Notes: generated by a model from the letters alone, not told the origin. Numbered from the stretch's first letter, positions 24,005 to 32,800 are shown. The stretch: DNA of 64,000 bases from CAZAZQ01 sp964489705 (GCA_964489705.1 CAZAZQ010000007.1:62001-126000); one strand, 5' to 3'. Translations and numbers: made by a program.

Positions 24005-24313
24005 ATGGCTATACCGGTAGGTATGAAAACGACACCGCGTAAAATGCTTAGCCGACTATTTGTACTTGTTGTCGCTGTCACTATCGGCGGTTTGTCGCTT
24101 CTCTTTTTGCATCAGGCGCTCTGCCATCTGGATGAGAATGCCTGCCCCATCTGCCAGTTCGCTCATTTTTTGAGTGCTCCGACGTCGGCGTTCAGCCTCG
24201 CCTTGTTTGCGACGGTCATTTTCTCTTCTCTTGCGGACGTTTTTTGTGCCTGTCCTTTTTTCTTCTTTTCCGTTGATGCCATTCGCGCTCCTCCGGTTCC
24301 TCTCAGCCGTTAA
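24005..24313 (+). CDS. Small membrane protein with CPICQ motif, metal-cluster associated
   Basis: The ATG at 24005 follows GGGGAG at 4 bases and gives 102 residues. Two hydrophobic segments (about 18-36 and 60-84) flank an extracytoplasmic loop with HQALCHLDENACPICQFAH, a His/Cys-rich potential metal site. Small membrane proteins with a similar HxxC...CPxCQ loop accompany zinc uptake genes in other bacteria. Here it opens a cluster with a His-rich barrel, a binding protein and a permease. A role in metal handling or sensing is inferred from this context. Confidence 0.65.
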   Translation: MAIPVGMKTTPRKMLSRLFVLVVAVTIGGLSLLFLHQALCHLDENACPICQFAHFLSAPTSAFSLALFATVIFSSLADVFCACPFFFFSVDAIRAPPVPLSR

Positions 24314-24391
24314 CCTCACGGTGACGGCATCCTTCTCAAGCTGACAAGTGTACGAAAAGATCTTGGTCTTGAACCGGTTATGGAGGAGTGT

Positions 24392-25513
24392 ATGTACAGA
24401 CAAGTTGTATTTATTGTATTCGTGGGGCTTTTTCTTGTTGCCGGGCTTTCCGCCCAGACAACGATTAACCCCGATGTTTCGGTCATCGGCGATATCCACG
24501 CTTTCAGTCACAACGACGCAAGCCGAGCGGTGGAAAAAGAAAAGCTCAATCTCGCAACCCCGGAGATGGAGCTCATGGTCGCCGGTTACTTGAACCCGTA
24601 TGCCCGCGCCGGGGCGGTGGTGGCGTGGCACGGGGAGCATAATGCGGAAGTCGAAGAAATATACGCGACTATCCTTCGCGGTTTGCCGTTGAATATGAAC
24701 GTGCGGGCGGGAAAGTATCTTCTGGAGTTCGGCAGATTGAATCCCGTCCATCCTCATGCCTGGTCGTTCATGAAACGCCCCCTTCCCCATGAGCATTTCT
24801 TCGGGAGTCATGGCTTGTCCGATATGGCGGTGCGGGCGGCGTTTTTGCTACCGACCGGAGATGCCTACACGGAAATTATGGCGGCGCTTTTGAAAGGGGA
24901 TGCCTTGTTGGGGCACCATCATCATGGGGAAGAAGAGGAACAGGAAGTCTGCCGTGATTCCGTTCACATTACGCCGGGCTTCTTCGGGCGATTGACGACT
25001 TCTTTTGCACTGACCGACTTTACCGAACTGGCGTTGGGTATGTCGGTGCTCAATTCAGTGTCTCATCTTCACCTCGATACGACCACCTCCGAAATCAAGC
25101 AGTTGCGAAGCTGGGTGGCTGGGGTTGATGCCAAATATAAACATAAACCCTCCCGCTATACCACGCTCCAAATCGAGGCGGAGGGACTCCTGCGTTCCGA
25201 TGAGCAGGAAGACGGCGACCGGCTGAGTTCCTACGGTGGCTATGGGTACATCGATTATCGCTTTCACAAAATATATAATCTCGGCAGTATTTTTGAGTAT
25301 GTCCGCCACAAGGAGCATGAAGAGGAAGAAGGCAGCGTGCAAACTCATACGATATGGCGGGCAGGGCTGTTTGCCGGTTTTGCTCCCATCGAGGAGACGA
25401 GCCTGGTGCGGTTAATCGGTCACTGGACGAAGCCGAAAGACGCCGACGGTTTTTGGGAGGTCAATGTGCAGTTGGTCTTCAGCTTGGGACCGCATCAACC
25501 CCATAACTTTTAG
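24392..25513 (+). CDS. Outer-membrane beta-barrel protein with His-rich loop
   Basis: The ATG at 24392 is preceded by GGAGGAG and gives 373 residues. After a signal peptide (VVFIVFVGLFLVAGLSAQ) the chain shows alternating hydrophobic strands and turns, and it ends near VNVQLVFSLGPHQPHNF, as a porin-like barrel would. A loop at about residues 168-180 has HHHHGEEEEQEVC, and more His/Glu pairs occur (HKEHEEEEG, HPHAW, HEHFFGSHG). Such acidic His clusters suggest capture of zinc or a similar metal at the cell surface. It is followed 9 bases later by the metal-binding protein gene. A specific metal is not proven. Confidence 0.75.
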   Translation: MYRQVVFIVFVGLFLVAGLSAQTTINPDVSVIGDIHAFSHNDASRAVEKEKLNLATPEMELMVAGYLNPYARAGAVVAWHGEHNAEVEEIYATILRGLPLNMNVRAGKYLLEFGRLNPVHPHAWSFMKRPLPHEHFFGSHGLSDMAVRAAFLLPTGDAYTEIMAALLKGDALLGHHHHGEEEEQEVCRDSVHITPGFFGRLTTSFALTDFTELALGMSVLNSVSHLHLDTTTSEIKQLRSWVAGVDAKYKHKPSRYTTLQIEAEGLLRSDEQEDGDRLSSYGGYGYIDYRFHKIYNLGSIFEYVRHKEHEEEEGSVQTHTIWRAGLFAGFAPIEETSLVRLIGHWTKPKDADGFWEVNVQLVFSLGPHQPHNF

Positions 25514-25522
25514 GAGGACGCT

Positions 25523-26410
25523 ATGAAGATGTTGCGATATTTTTTCGTGTTGCTGTTGAGCCTTCTGCCGATGCAGGGATCGGCGAAAGTGAAAGTCGTC
25601 GCCTCGACAAGTGATTTGGCGTATTTCGCCAAAGAGGTGGGAGGTGATTTTATCGACGTGAGTTTCATTGCCCCGCCGACGGCGGATATTCATTACATCG
25701 AGGTTCGTCCCAGCTACATGATGAAAGTGAAAAGAGCGGATGTCGTGCTCAAAGTCGGCATGGAACTTGATATGTGGATGGATAGAATCATTGATGGTTC
25801 ACGAAACAATAAGCTGAAAATTGTCGATTGTTCGAAATACATTAAGCGTCTCGAAGTGCCGACCTTCAAAGCCGACGCCCGCTACGGTGACCTGCATCGT
25901 TTCGGCAATCCCCATTACTGGCTCAGCCCGAAAAACGTTGAGCCCATTACCAAGGCTATATTGGAGGGGTTGTCGGAAGCCGATCCGGCTCACGCTCGTC
26001 AATTCGAACAGAATCGCCAAGCATACTTGGAAGAGCTCCAAAAAGAGCTGGCGCCGTTGGAGAAGAAGCTGGCGCCGCTCAAAGGGCAAGAGATAGTCTA
26101 CTACCATAATTCTTGGCCCTACTTTGACGAATTTACCGGCTTGGTCGCGGCGGGGTTTATCGAACCGTATCCGGGAGTGCAACCCTCCCCTTCCCACATT
26201 GCCGAAATTATCGACCTCATCAAAGGACGGAAAATCAAAGTCATCGGGGTGGAACCGTACTTCGATAAACGAGTCCCGGACAAAATCGCCTCCGCCACCG
26301 GCGCCACCGTCGTTACTTTGTATCCGTCGATTGGAGGACGCCACAAGGGGGAAACCTATATCCAATGGCTCGAAGGGAACATTGACGAACTTTTGCGAGT
26401 GGTGCAATGA
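25523..26410 (+). CDS. Zinc/manganese-type ABC transporter substrate-binding protein
   Basis: This is a 295-residue periplasmic protein of the ZnuA/TroA cluster with a signal peptide (KMLRYFFVLLLSLLPMQGSA). The two lobes are joined by a long helix (QAYLEELQKELAPLEKKL). Metal ligands are expected at His in ADIHYIEVRPSYM (about 57), FGNPHYWLSP (about 132) and VYYHNSWPYF (about 194). The usual fourth ligand Asp/Glu near the end (LDPLG in many homologues) is replaced by LYPSIGG. The stop overlaps the permease start (ATGA). It delivers metal to that permease. Confidence 0.88.
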   Translation: MKMLRYFFVLLLSLLPMQGSAKVKVVASTSDLAYFAKEVGGDFIDVSFIAPPTADIHYIEVRPSYMMKVKRADVVLKVGMELDMWMDRIIDGSRNNKLKIVDCSKYIKRLEVPTFKADARYGDLHRFGNPHYWLSPKNVEPITKAILEGLSEADPAHARQFEQNRQAYLEELQKELAPLEKKLAPLKGQEIVYYHNSWPYFDEFTGLVAAGFIEPYPGVQPSPSHIAEIIDLIKGRKIKVIGVEPYFDKRVPDKIASATGATVVTLYPSIGGRHKGETYIQWLEGNIDELLRVVQ

Positions 26411-27222
26411 GTACTTATCTAGAGTTTCTTTTTCTGCCTTTTGTCGCCACAATTGTGCTGGTGGGAATACATGTCTATTTCGGCATGCACATCATCAAGC
26501 GCGGCATTATCTTCGTCGACCTTTCATTGGCGCAGATTGCCGCCTTGGGGATGACGTTGGCGTTTCTTTTCGGCTTTGCTTTGGACAGCTTTGTGGCGTA
26601 TTTGTTCTCTCTTGGTTTTGCGCTTCTTGGCGCTACCATTTTTGCTTTGACGCGGAAAATCGAAGGCAAAATTCCCCAAGAAGCCATCATCGGGATTGTC
26701 TTCGCCGTCAGTTCCGCCGCCGCCATCTTGGCGGTCAGCCACGCCCCGGAAGGCGCCGAGCATATTCGATATCTTTTAGTTGGAAGTATTCTTACCGTGA
26801 CGCCGGCGATGGTTCTCAAAACCGCCGGCGTCTATGCTTTGATTGGCGCTTTCCACTACTTGGCGCGGCGGAAATTTCTCGCCCTCACCTTTAATAACGG
26901 CGGTGGGGTAACAAAAGCGCGTTGGTGGGATTTCTTATTCTACGCCACATTTGGGATTGTCGTCACCAGCTCGGTGAAAATTTGCGGGGTGTTGCTGGTG
27001 TTTATCTTTCTGGTGGTGCCGAGCGTTTTTGCCGCCCTGATGACCGACCGCATCGGCTTGCGCTTGGGGTACGGATGGGTATTCGGGGTGGTCGGCTCGG
27101 CGCTGGGAATGGTTCTCTCCTTTCAACTCGACACTCCGCCGGGTGCGACCATTGTCTGCGTGTTCGGGGTGATGCTGTTGCTGTTTGCCGGGCTGCGGGT
27201 GCTGAGAAGGAAGGCGAAATAA
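26407..27222 (+). CDS. Zinc/manganese-type ABC transporter permease
   Basis: The 271-residue ZnuB/TroC-type inner-membrane protein has about eight helices. Family features include GMHIIKRGIIFVDLSLAQIAALG near the N-terminus, AVSSAAAILAVS, and GVLLVFIFLVVPSVFAALM in the C-terminal half. It is coupled to the binding protein by a four-base overlap. No ATP-binding subunit follows; the next gene is convergent and unrelated. The ATPase must come from another locus. Confidence 0.88.
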   Translation: MSTYLEFLFLPFVATIVLVGIHVYFGMHIIKRGIIFVDLSLAQIAALGMTLAFLFGFALDSFVAYLFSLGFALLGATIFALTRKIEGKIPQEAIIGIVFAVSSAAAILAVSHAPEGAEHIRYLLVGSILTVTPAMVLKTAGVYALIGAFHYLARRKFLALTFNNGGGVTKARWWDFLFYATFGIVVTSSVKICGVLLVFIFLVVPSVFAALMTDRIGLRLGYGWVFGVVGSALGMVLSFQLDTPPGATIVCVFGVMLLLFAGLRVLRRKAK

Positions 27223-27237
27223 AAGGAGAAGGTGCCC

Positions 27238-28353
27238 TTACCTGTTCATCAACTGGCGGAGCTGGTCGCCAATGAGGGAAGGCATGACTTCGATGACGTT
27301 GTTGGCGGTGTAGAGTTGGGGAACGATGAGATTTGCGGCAAAGACCCAGCCGAACAGCTCCCGAAAGCGAAAGGGATTGTGGCGAAAAAGATGCTCCAAG
27401 GCGATAAGCATCACCGGAAACGACATGGTCAGCATCCGCGAAGAGTCGAAGGCGACGAATAACTGGGCGAACGAGCAGCCAAAAAGAAGGAGCATGGAGT
27501 AAACATCCCGTCGTTCCTTCCGTTGCCAGAGGGAGAAGCCCGCCAGTATCGGGAACAGCCACAAGAGCTTGAACACGGAAAAGAAACCAACCCGCAGGCA
27601 GGTGAACGACTTGCCGAACCAGTAGAAGGGATTGTGCCGAAGCGGTTCGAGGTAGTAACTCCATGTGAAGCCGACTTCGTAGTGAGAGCTGGCCCACTGT
27701 CGAAAGAGAGCATACAGCAGAATGGTGATGCCAAATCCCACTGCGGCGTCACTAGCCAGCTTCATTTTTGAGCCGGAGTGAGGTGCTCTGAGAAGGACAA
27801 ACCAGGGAATGAGAAACAAAATCGACTCCCGATTGAGCAAGCCCAGGAGGAAAAGGACGTAAAAGAGAAAACGGCGTCGGCGGAATTTCCACATGAGAAA
27901 AATAATGAGGTACGTTGCCGAGTCGGTATAGCCGCCGTATCGGAGGGTGGTCAGGGTGACCAGAGAAAACGTTATCACTCCGGCAGCGGCTAGGGCATCT
28001 CCGGGACGGGGAGCATGACGGCGAAAATGAAAATAGACCCATCCGATGAGGACAGCGGCAAAAAGAAGGTTGGTTATGATTATCAATTCCCCCCGCAAAC
28101 CGAGCAGATAGCTGATGAGGGGAGTAAGAATACGATACGCGACAATGTTCTCGTCGTTGAAGTGAAACGGGTGGCTTGCCAGTTGGGCGTATGATTTGCC
28201 GAGGACAACGCATTCGATCGCCGGTTCGACATAGAGAGCGGCGGCAACCATGAGAAGAAAGGTCACCGCAATGCCGAACCCGTATCGTCCCCATCGCGCT
28301 TCGCCACGAAGGACGAAGTTGTCCATTCGGTTGTATATCGCTTCGCCGTTCAT
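27238..28353 (-). CDS. Polytopic membrane protein, possible GT-C glycosyltransferase-like
   Basis: The 371-residue protein has about nine or ten membrane helices. A short extracytoplasmic loop after helix 1 contains HPFHFNDENIVAYRILTPL. LLGLLNRESILFLIPWF and AFDSSRMLTMSFPVMLIAL are reminiscent of the membrane parts of GT-C sugar transferases and of DUF2029-like proteins, but no diagnostic DxD motif is certain. It is convergent with the metal permease gene 16 bases away and is followed by no partner on its strand. Function unknown. Confidence 0.7.
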   Translation of the reverse strand: MNGEAIYNRMDNFVLRGEARWGRYGFGIAVTFLLMVAAALYVEPAIECVVLGKSYAQLASHPFHFNDENIVAYRILTPLISYLLGLRGELIIITNLLFAAVLIGWVYFHFRRHAPRPGDALAAAGVITFSLVTLTTLRYGGYTDSATYLIIFLMWKFRRRRFLFYVLFLLGLLNRESILFLIPWFVLLRAPHSGSKMKLASDAAVGFGITILLYALFRQWASSHYEVGFTWSYYLEPLRHNPFYWFGKSFTCLRVGFFSVFKLLWLFPILAGFSLWQRKERRDVYSMLLLFGCSFAQLFVAFDSSRMLTMSFPVMLIALEHLFRHNPFRFRELFGWVFAANLIVPQLYTANNVIEVMPSLIGDQLRQLMNR

Positions 28354-28408
28354 CCTTGATAACCAAAACGGAATATACGAGGGGTCCTCCTATTCAACAA
28401 GGAAGATG

Positions 28409-28966
28409 TCAACGGCGAATCGGAATTGCGTCAGCAAGCGTTGCAAACAGATTTTCTTCCAGGTAGACCACTTGGTCGAGGCGGCGATAGCGCTCCGCCG
28501 GTGGGACGGAGAGGATTTCGTCCCACACCGAGGCGGCGACAATAGAGCCGAAAATGAGAAAACCCGAACCGATTTCTTTTGTTTCGAGCAAGCGACATTC
28601 CAAATGCGCCCGGCATTCCCGCACGAGGGGAGCGTTGACGGATGAAGCTTTGGCGAGAGTAAAACCGCTCTTGCGGATCCGTTCCTCACCGAACCAGCGG
28701 ATGCACTCATATACGATTGCCGCCTGTGTCGAGTCGACCGTATTGACGACGAAAGATGAGGTTTGGAGAATGTTGTTCTCCGTCGTGTTGCCCTTGGTGC
28801 CGGAAAACATCAGCACCGGCGGATCGAATGAAACCATCTGAAGCCAGCTTTTAGGTGCAATGTTTGCCTGACCTTCGGCATTGTACGTCGAGATCAGCAC
28901 CACCGCCCCGGGAATAAGGCTGGGGTGCCAGAGTCGTTTGTCGATAGGAAACTCAACTTTTTTCAT
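28409..28966 (-). CDS. Flavin reductase-like, FMN-binding split-barrel protein
   Basis: The ATG at 28966 follows a GGGTGGGG ribosome site and gives 185 residues. The fold of the flavin reductase-like family is recognisable: LIPGAVVLISTYNAEGQANIAPKS split into two parts, then QMVSFDPPVLMFSGT, KGNTTENNILQTSSFVVNT and AHLECRLLETKEIGSG. Members bind FMN and reduce flavin or other small substrates. The gene begins only about 20 bases after the T-run of the serC terminator. Confidence 0.85.
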   Translation of the reverse strand: MKKVEFPIDKRLWHPSLIPGAVVLISTYNAEGQANIAPKSWLQMVSFDPPVLMFSGTKGNTTENNILQTSSFVVNTVDSTQAAIVYECIRWFGEERIRKSGFTLAKASSVNAPLVRECRAHLECRLLETKEIGSGFLIFGSIVAASVWDEILSVPPAERYRRLDQVVYLEENLFATLADAIPIRR

Positions 28967-28985
28967 TAATCCCCACCCGTTTGTC

Positions 28986-29022
28986 AAAAACAACGGGCGG
29001 GAGTGCCATATCCCACCCGTTG
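28986..29022 (-). terminator. Terminator after serC
   Basis: On the minus strand a 12-bp stem (29022-29011 with 29002-28991, one T-G wobble) and an 8-base loop are followed by five T (28990-28986). The serC stop codon is at 29040-29038, 15 bases upstream of the stem. Confidence 0.9.
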
Positions 29023-29037
29023 CCGTCTCACTTGCGG

Positions 29038-30123
29038 TTAGTTGTTCTTCCGAAAGTTCTCCATGAAATCCGCCAGTTTCTTTACCCCTTCGAGAGGCAT
29101 GGCATTATACATGGAAACCCGAATACCGCCGACGCTGCGGTGCCCTTTCAAGCCGACAAAGCCTGCCTCCTTCGCTTCGGCGATGAACTTTTTCTCCAGC
29201 TCTTCTGAAGGCAGCCGCATGGTGATATTCATCCAGCTTCGGCTTGCCGGTTCGGCGGTACCGCGGAAGAAATCGGGATGTTGGTCAATCAGAGCGTAGA
29301 TGATGTCTTTTTTCTCTCGGTTGACTTTTTCCACCGCCGCCAGTCCACCTTGTTTTTTCACCCACTCCAAGACCAGCTTGACCATGTAGACCGGAAATGC
29401 CGGGGGAGTGTTGTAGAGAGACTTCTTGTCGGCGTGGGTCTTGTATGAAAACATCGTCGGCAGACCATCCGCGGCACGACTCAACAGGTCGTTACGGATA
29501 ATAACCACCGTCACCCCTGCCGGACCGAGGTTTTTCTGTGCTCCGGCGTAAATCATGGCGAACTTGGTAAAATCGAGCTGATGGGAGGCAATATCGGAGG
29601 ACATATCCGCAATCAAAGGAACATCTCCGGTATCGGGGAACTGGTGAAACTGCGTCCCGAAAATCGTGTTGTTCGACGTGACATGGACATACGCCGCATC
29701 GGAGGGGATGGTTACTTCCTCAGGAGTGGGAACCCGGGTGTAGTTTTTCTCTTTGGAGGAAAAGACCACTTCGACTTTTCCCATGTTTTTAGCTTCTTTG
29801 ATGGCTTTGCTTGACCATGCCCCGGTGTCGATGTACGCCGCCGTTTTGTCAGCGGGGAGAAAATTCATCGGTATCAAGGCAAACTGGGTGGATGCGCCGC
29901 CGCCAAGAAAGAGAACATGATAATTCTCTCCCAACCCCAAAAGCTCCCGCATAAGGGACATGGCGGTGTTGTTAATTTCTTCATATTCCGGCGAGCGGTG
30001 GGAAATTTCCATTACGGACATCCCGGTGCCGCGGTAATCGAGGAGCTCTTCTTGCGCGCGTTGCAGGACTTCCAACGGAAGCGTCGCCGGACCGGGATTG
30101 AAATTGTATACTCGATGTGCCAT
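29038..30123 (-). CDS. serC: Phosphoserine aminotransferase
   Basis: SerC is a PLP enzyme that converts 3-phosphohydroxypyruvate and glutamate to phosphoserine. Typical motifs are NFNPGPATLPLEVLQRAQEE at the N-terminus, SVMEISHRS, FLGGGASTQFALIPMN, the PLP Lys in YAGAQKNLGPAG, and GLKGHRSVGGIRVSMYNA near the end. The ATG at 30123 (361 residues) is preceded by GAGG; an in-frame GTG at 30132 is less likely. It is the last gene of the DUF1015-serA-serC operon and ends in a strong terminator. Confidence 0.96.
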   Translation of the reverse strand: MAHRVYNFNPGPATLPLEVLQRAQEELLDYRGTGMSVMEISHRSPEYEEINNTAMSLMRELLGLGENYHVLFLGGGASTQFALIPMNFLPADKTAAYIDTGAWSSKAIKEAKNMGKVEVVFSSKEKNYTRVPTPEEVTIPSDAAYVHVTSNNTIFGTQFHQFPDTGDVPLIADMSSDIASHQLDFTKFAMIYAGAQKNLGPAGVTVVIIRNDLLSRAADGLPTMFSYKTHADKKSLYNTPPAFPVYMVKLVLEWVKKQGGLAAVEKVNREKKDIIYALIDQHPDFFRGTAEPASRSWMNITMRLPSEELEKKFIAEAKEAGFVGLKGHRSVGGIRVSMYNAMPLEGVKKLADFMENFRKNN

Positions 30124-30138
30124 ACCTATCACCTCGTT

Positions 30139-31026
30139 TTACTTGTTTTCGACATATTCTTTAATCAGCCGCTCAATCATCGTTCCGATACGGAGCATGT
30201 TTTCCTTGGTCGAGGCGCCGATGTGGGGAGTGAAAATTGTGTTGGGGGCATCGAACAGGGGAGAGTCCTTGGGCGGATCGGAATACCAGACATCGGTGGC
30301 AAAGCCGGCAAGTTTGCCGCTTTTGAGCGCTTCGGCGATATCTTCTTCCACGCACACTTTCCCTCTGCCGGTGTTGATGAGGTAGGCGCCGTCTTTGAAT
30401 TCCGACAGCGTCTTTTTGTTGATAATCCCTTTGGTGTTTTCCACCAGCGGCATGTGCAGTGAAACGAAATCCGACTCGTTGAGCACTTCTTTCATAGTCG
30501 GGCGAATTTCGGCGAAATCGGTAAAGTTGACATCGGGATGCCAGCCCAGCACCCGCATTTGGAACGCCCGAGCCCGCACCGCCAGCGACAGCCCTATCCG
30601 CCCCAAGCCGAGAATTCCCAAGGTCTTACCGGCGAGCTCGACCCGTTTGAGCTCTTTTTTGAGCCACTTGCCTTCCCGCATCGAGCGATCGGCGCGGGGA
30701 ATTTCATTGGCAAGGGAAATCATCAAAGCGAACGCCAACTCCGCCACCGCTGTGGTCGACGCCTCAGCGGTATTGTGGACGATGATGCCTTTTTCTCTGG
30801 CGTATTCCTGGTCGATGTTGTCCAAGCCGACGCCGCCGCGGATAACCATCTTCAAATTGGGAGCGCTGTCGATATATTCGCGGGTGACTTTGGTCTTGCT
30901 GCGCACCAGAACGATTTCCGCTTCCGCCAAACGGGCTTTGTCGTCGGTGACCTCGCCATGCTTGGAGAGAATCTCCGGCAGGCTGGGGTCAAACGCATCC
31001 GAAATCAATATCAACATAGGGTTCAT
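30139..31026 (-). CDS. serA: D-3-phosphoglycerate dehydrogenase (short form)
   Basis: This NAD-dependent enzyme carries out the first step of serine synthesis. The 295-residue protein lacks the C-terminal ACT and intervening domains of long SerA, so serine feedback through ACT is not expected. The catalytic Arg is in MVIRGGVGLDNID, the Rossmann motif is LGILGLGRIGLSLAV, and the catalytic His is in FTPHIGAST. The usual catalytic Glu position (EP after DVF/DVW) reads DVWYSDPP, that is Asp. The start overlaps the DUF1015 stop (ATGA), and serC follows 15 bases on. Confidence 0.92.
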   Translation of the reverse strand: MNPMLILISDAFDPSLPEILSKHGEVTDDKARLAEAEIVLVRSKTKVTREYIDSAPNLKMVIRGGVGLDNIDQEYAREKGIIVHNTAEASTTAVAELAFALMISLANEIPRADRSMREGKWLKKELKRVELAGKTLGILGLGRIGLSLAVRARAFQMRVLGWHPDVNFTDFAEIRPTMKEVLNESDFVSLHMPLVENTKGIINKKTLSEFKDGAYLINTGRGKVCVEEDIAEALKSGKLAGFATDVWYSDPPKDSPLFDAPNTIFTPHIGASTKENMLRIGTMIERLIKEYVENK

Positions 31027-32285
31027 CCTTTCATTTGTATATCATCTTCAAGTAAATTGACTACCATCCCGCTTCGAAGTTTCGGCTCGAACCATGTCGA
31101 TTTGGGAGGCATGACTTCTCCGGCATCGGCGACGGCAAGCAGTTGCGCCACCGTTGCCGGGTACAAAGAAAAAGCTACTTTATATGTATTGCTATCCACC
31201 AGTTTCATTAACTCTTCCACCCCTCGGATACCGCCGACGAAATCAATTCTCTGGTCGGTGCGGATGTCTTCGATACCCAAGATGGGGGTGAGGAAGTTGC
31301 GGGAAAGAACTGCCGAATCAATCGACTCCGCCGGATGGGTCGCATCGAACGTGCCCTCTTTGGCTACCAGTTCATACCACTTTTTCTCGCAGTATACGCC
31401 GAAGTGGTACGGCTGGTCGGGAACTACCGCTTCCGCCCGGGGAGTGACGCTGAATTTCTCGGCGGCTTTTTCCAGCATCTGCTCGCACGTCAAGCCGTTG
31501 AGATCTTTCACGACACGGTTGTACGGAAGAATCCGGAGCTCATCGTCGGGGAAGATGACGTTAAGAAAATAATTGTACGGTTCCTCTCCGGTATGCTGCG
31601 GATTTTGCTCTTTCATGCGTCGAGCTACTTCTGCCGCCGCTGCGGAGCGGTGGTGACCGTCGGCGATATAGAGAGCTTCGAGAGAAGCAAACGCTTGCAT
31701 GAGGTCTTTGATTTCGTCGACATCATCGACCACCCAGAGCTGGTGTCGAACCTTGTCGTCGCTGACGAAGTCATACTCCGGCGGGTCAGCGGCGATTTTG
31801 TCGAACAGGCGACGAATTTCTCCCTTGGCTCGAAAAATGGAGAAGACAGGACCTACTTGGGCTTGGACGTACATAATATGGTTGGCGCGGTCGTTCACTT
31901 TTTCGGGACGAGTGTGTTCGTGTTTCTTGATTTTCCCTTCGTTGTATTCGTCAACCGACGTCAGCGCTACCAAGCCGGTCTGGCTTTTGTCGTTCATCGT
32001 CAGGCGATAGAGATAGAAGGCTTCCCTGACATCGTGGCACATGATGCCGCTTTCGATGAGCTGGGTAAGATTTTCTTTTCCCCGCCGGTAGACCTCTTCG
32101 CTGTAGAGCGAAACACCCGGCTCGAAATCGACTTCCGGTTTGTTCACCCGCAGGAAAGAATGAGGATTGTTTGTGACCAGCTCACGTGCTTCCTCGCTGC
32201 TGAGGACATCATAGGGCGGCGCCGCCACTTGAGCGGCATATTCGGGGCGCGGTCTCAGACCTCTGAAAGGACGAATAATCGACAT
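31023..32285 (-). CDS. DUF1015 family protein in the serine operon
   Basis: The 420-residue protein begins with IRPFRGLRPRPEYAAQVAAPPYDVLS, a family hallmark written here in part only for recognition. It also contains NPHSFLRVNKPE, KKHEHTRPEKVNDRANH, FRAKGEIRRL and IADGHHRSAAAAEVARR. DUF1015 genes are often found next to serA/serC. The DGHHR segment is similar to the motif of the ParB/Srx-fold free-serine kinases SerK and SbnI, so a catalytic role in serine or phosphoserine metabolism is plausible. No serB is present in the window. The function remains inferred. Confidence 0.85.
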   Translation of the reverse strand: MSIIRPFRGLRPRPEYAAQVAAPPYDVLSSEEARELVTNNPHSFLRVNKPEVDFEPGVSLYSEEVYRRGKENLTQLIESGIMCHDVREAFYLYRLTMNDKSQTGLVALTSVDEYNEGKIKKHEHTRPEKVNDRANHIMYVQAQVGPVFSIFRAKGEIRRLFDKIAADPPEYDFVSDDKVRHQLWVVDDVDEIKDLMQAFASLEALYIADGHHRSAAAAEVARRMKEQNPQHTGEEPYNYFLNVIFPDDELRILPYNRVVKDLNGLTCEQMLEKAAEKFSVTPRAEAVVPDQPYHFGVYCEKKWYELVAKEGTFDATHPAESIDSAVLSRNFLTPILGIEDIRTDQRIDFVGGIRGVEELMKLVDSNTYKVAFSLYPATVAQLLAVADAGEVMPPKSTWFEPKLRSGMVVNLLEDDIQMKG

Positions 32286-32389
32286 ATCTATTTCTCACTT
32301 CTTCCGTTTCTTCTTTTTTGTCGCCGGAATATAAGAAAAATGCCGAATAAGTCCACCCCAATCGGCTGGGGAAGGGGATATATTCCTTA

Positions 32390-32418
32390 TTGACATCTTT
32401 CTTCCCGGCAGTGATTTT
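32390..32418 (+). promoter_or_regulatory. Possible promoter of the Smr gene
   Basis: A perfect TTGACA (32390-32395) is followed at 17 bases by the weak hexamer GATTTT (32413-32418). The start codon at 32440 is 22 bases further. TATATT at 32379-32384 lacks a matching -35. Confidence 0.35.
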
Positions 32419-32439
32419 GAGCGATGAGGTGCTAGAGAG

Positions 32440-32724
32440 ATGAAAAAAGATGACGGTGAAAAGCCGGTAGAATATCCTATCGACGGGACCCTGGATTTGC
32501 ACATGTTTGCGCCTGCCGATACCAAGGAGGTGGTCGAGGAATACTTGCGGGTCTGTCTGGAAAAGGGCATCTACAAGGTTCGGATTATTCACGGCAAAGG
32601 CATCGGGGTAAAGCGGGAAATCGTCCACAGTCTGCTGAAGAAGCATCCCCACGTGGTGAGCTTTCGCCATGAAGCCGGTTCCGGCGGCGGTTGGGGAGCG
32701 ACGGTAGTCGATTTGGCGCCGTAA
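32440..32724 (+). CDS. Stand-alone Smr domain protein
   Basis: The 94-residue protein consists of one Smr domain. The LDLHMFAPADTKEVVEEYL helix start and the RIIHGKGIGVKREIV loop (HGKG) are the two conserved motifs, with GGGWGATVVDL at the end. Smr domains are nucleases; stand-alone forms have been linked to nicking of DNA or cleavage of mRNA on stalled ribosomes. It faces the giant gene and shares a bidirectional terminator with it. Confidence 0.88.
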   Translation: MKKDDGEKPVEYPIDGTLDLHMFAPADTKEVVEEYLRVCLEKGIYKVRIIHGKGIGVKREIVHSLLKKHPHVVSFRHEAGSGGGWGATVVDLAP

Positions 32725-32800
32725 GATGCCATCCTCTATTTTCTATTGTTTTTTTCTTTCCGTTCTTTTGATACCACCGGATACACAATCCCGCCAAAAG

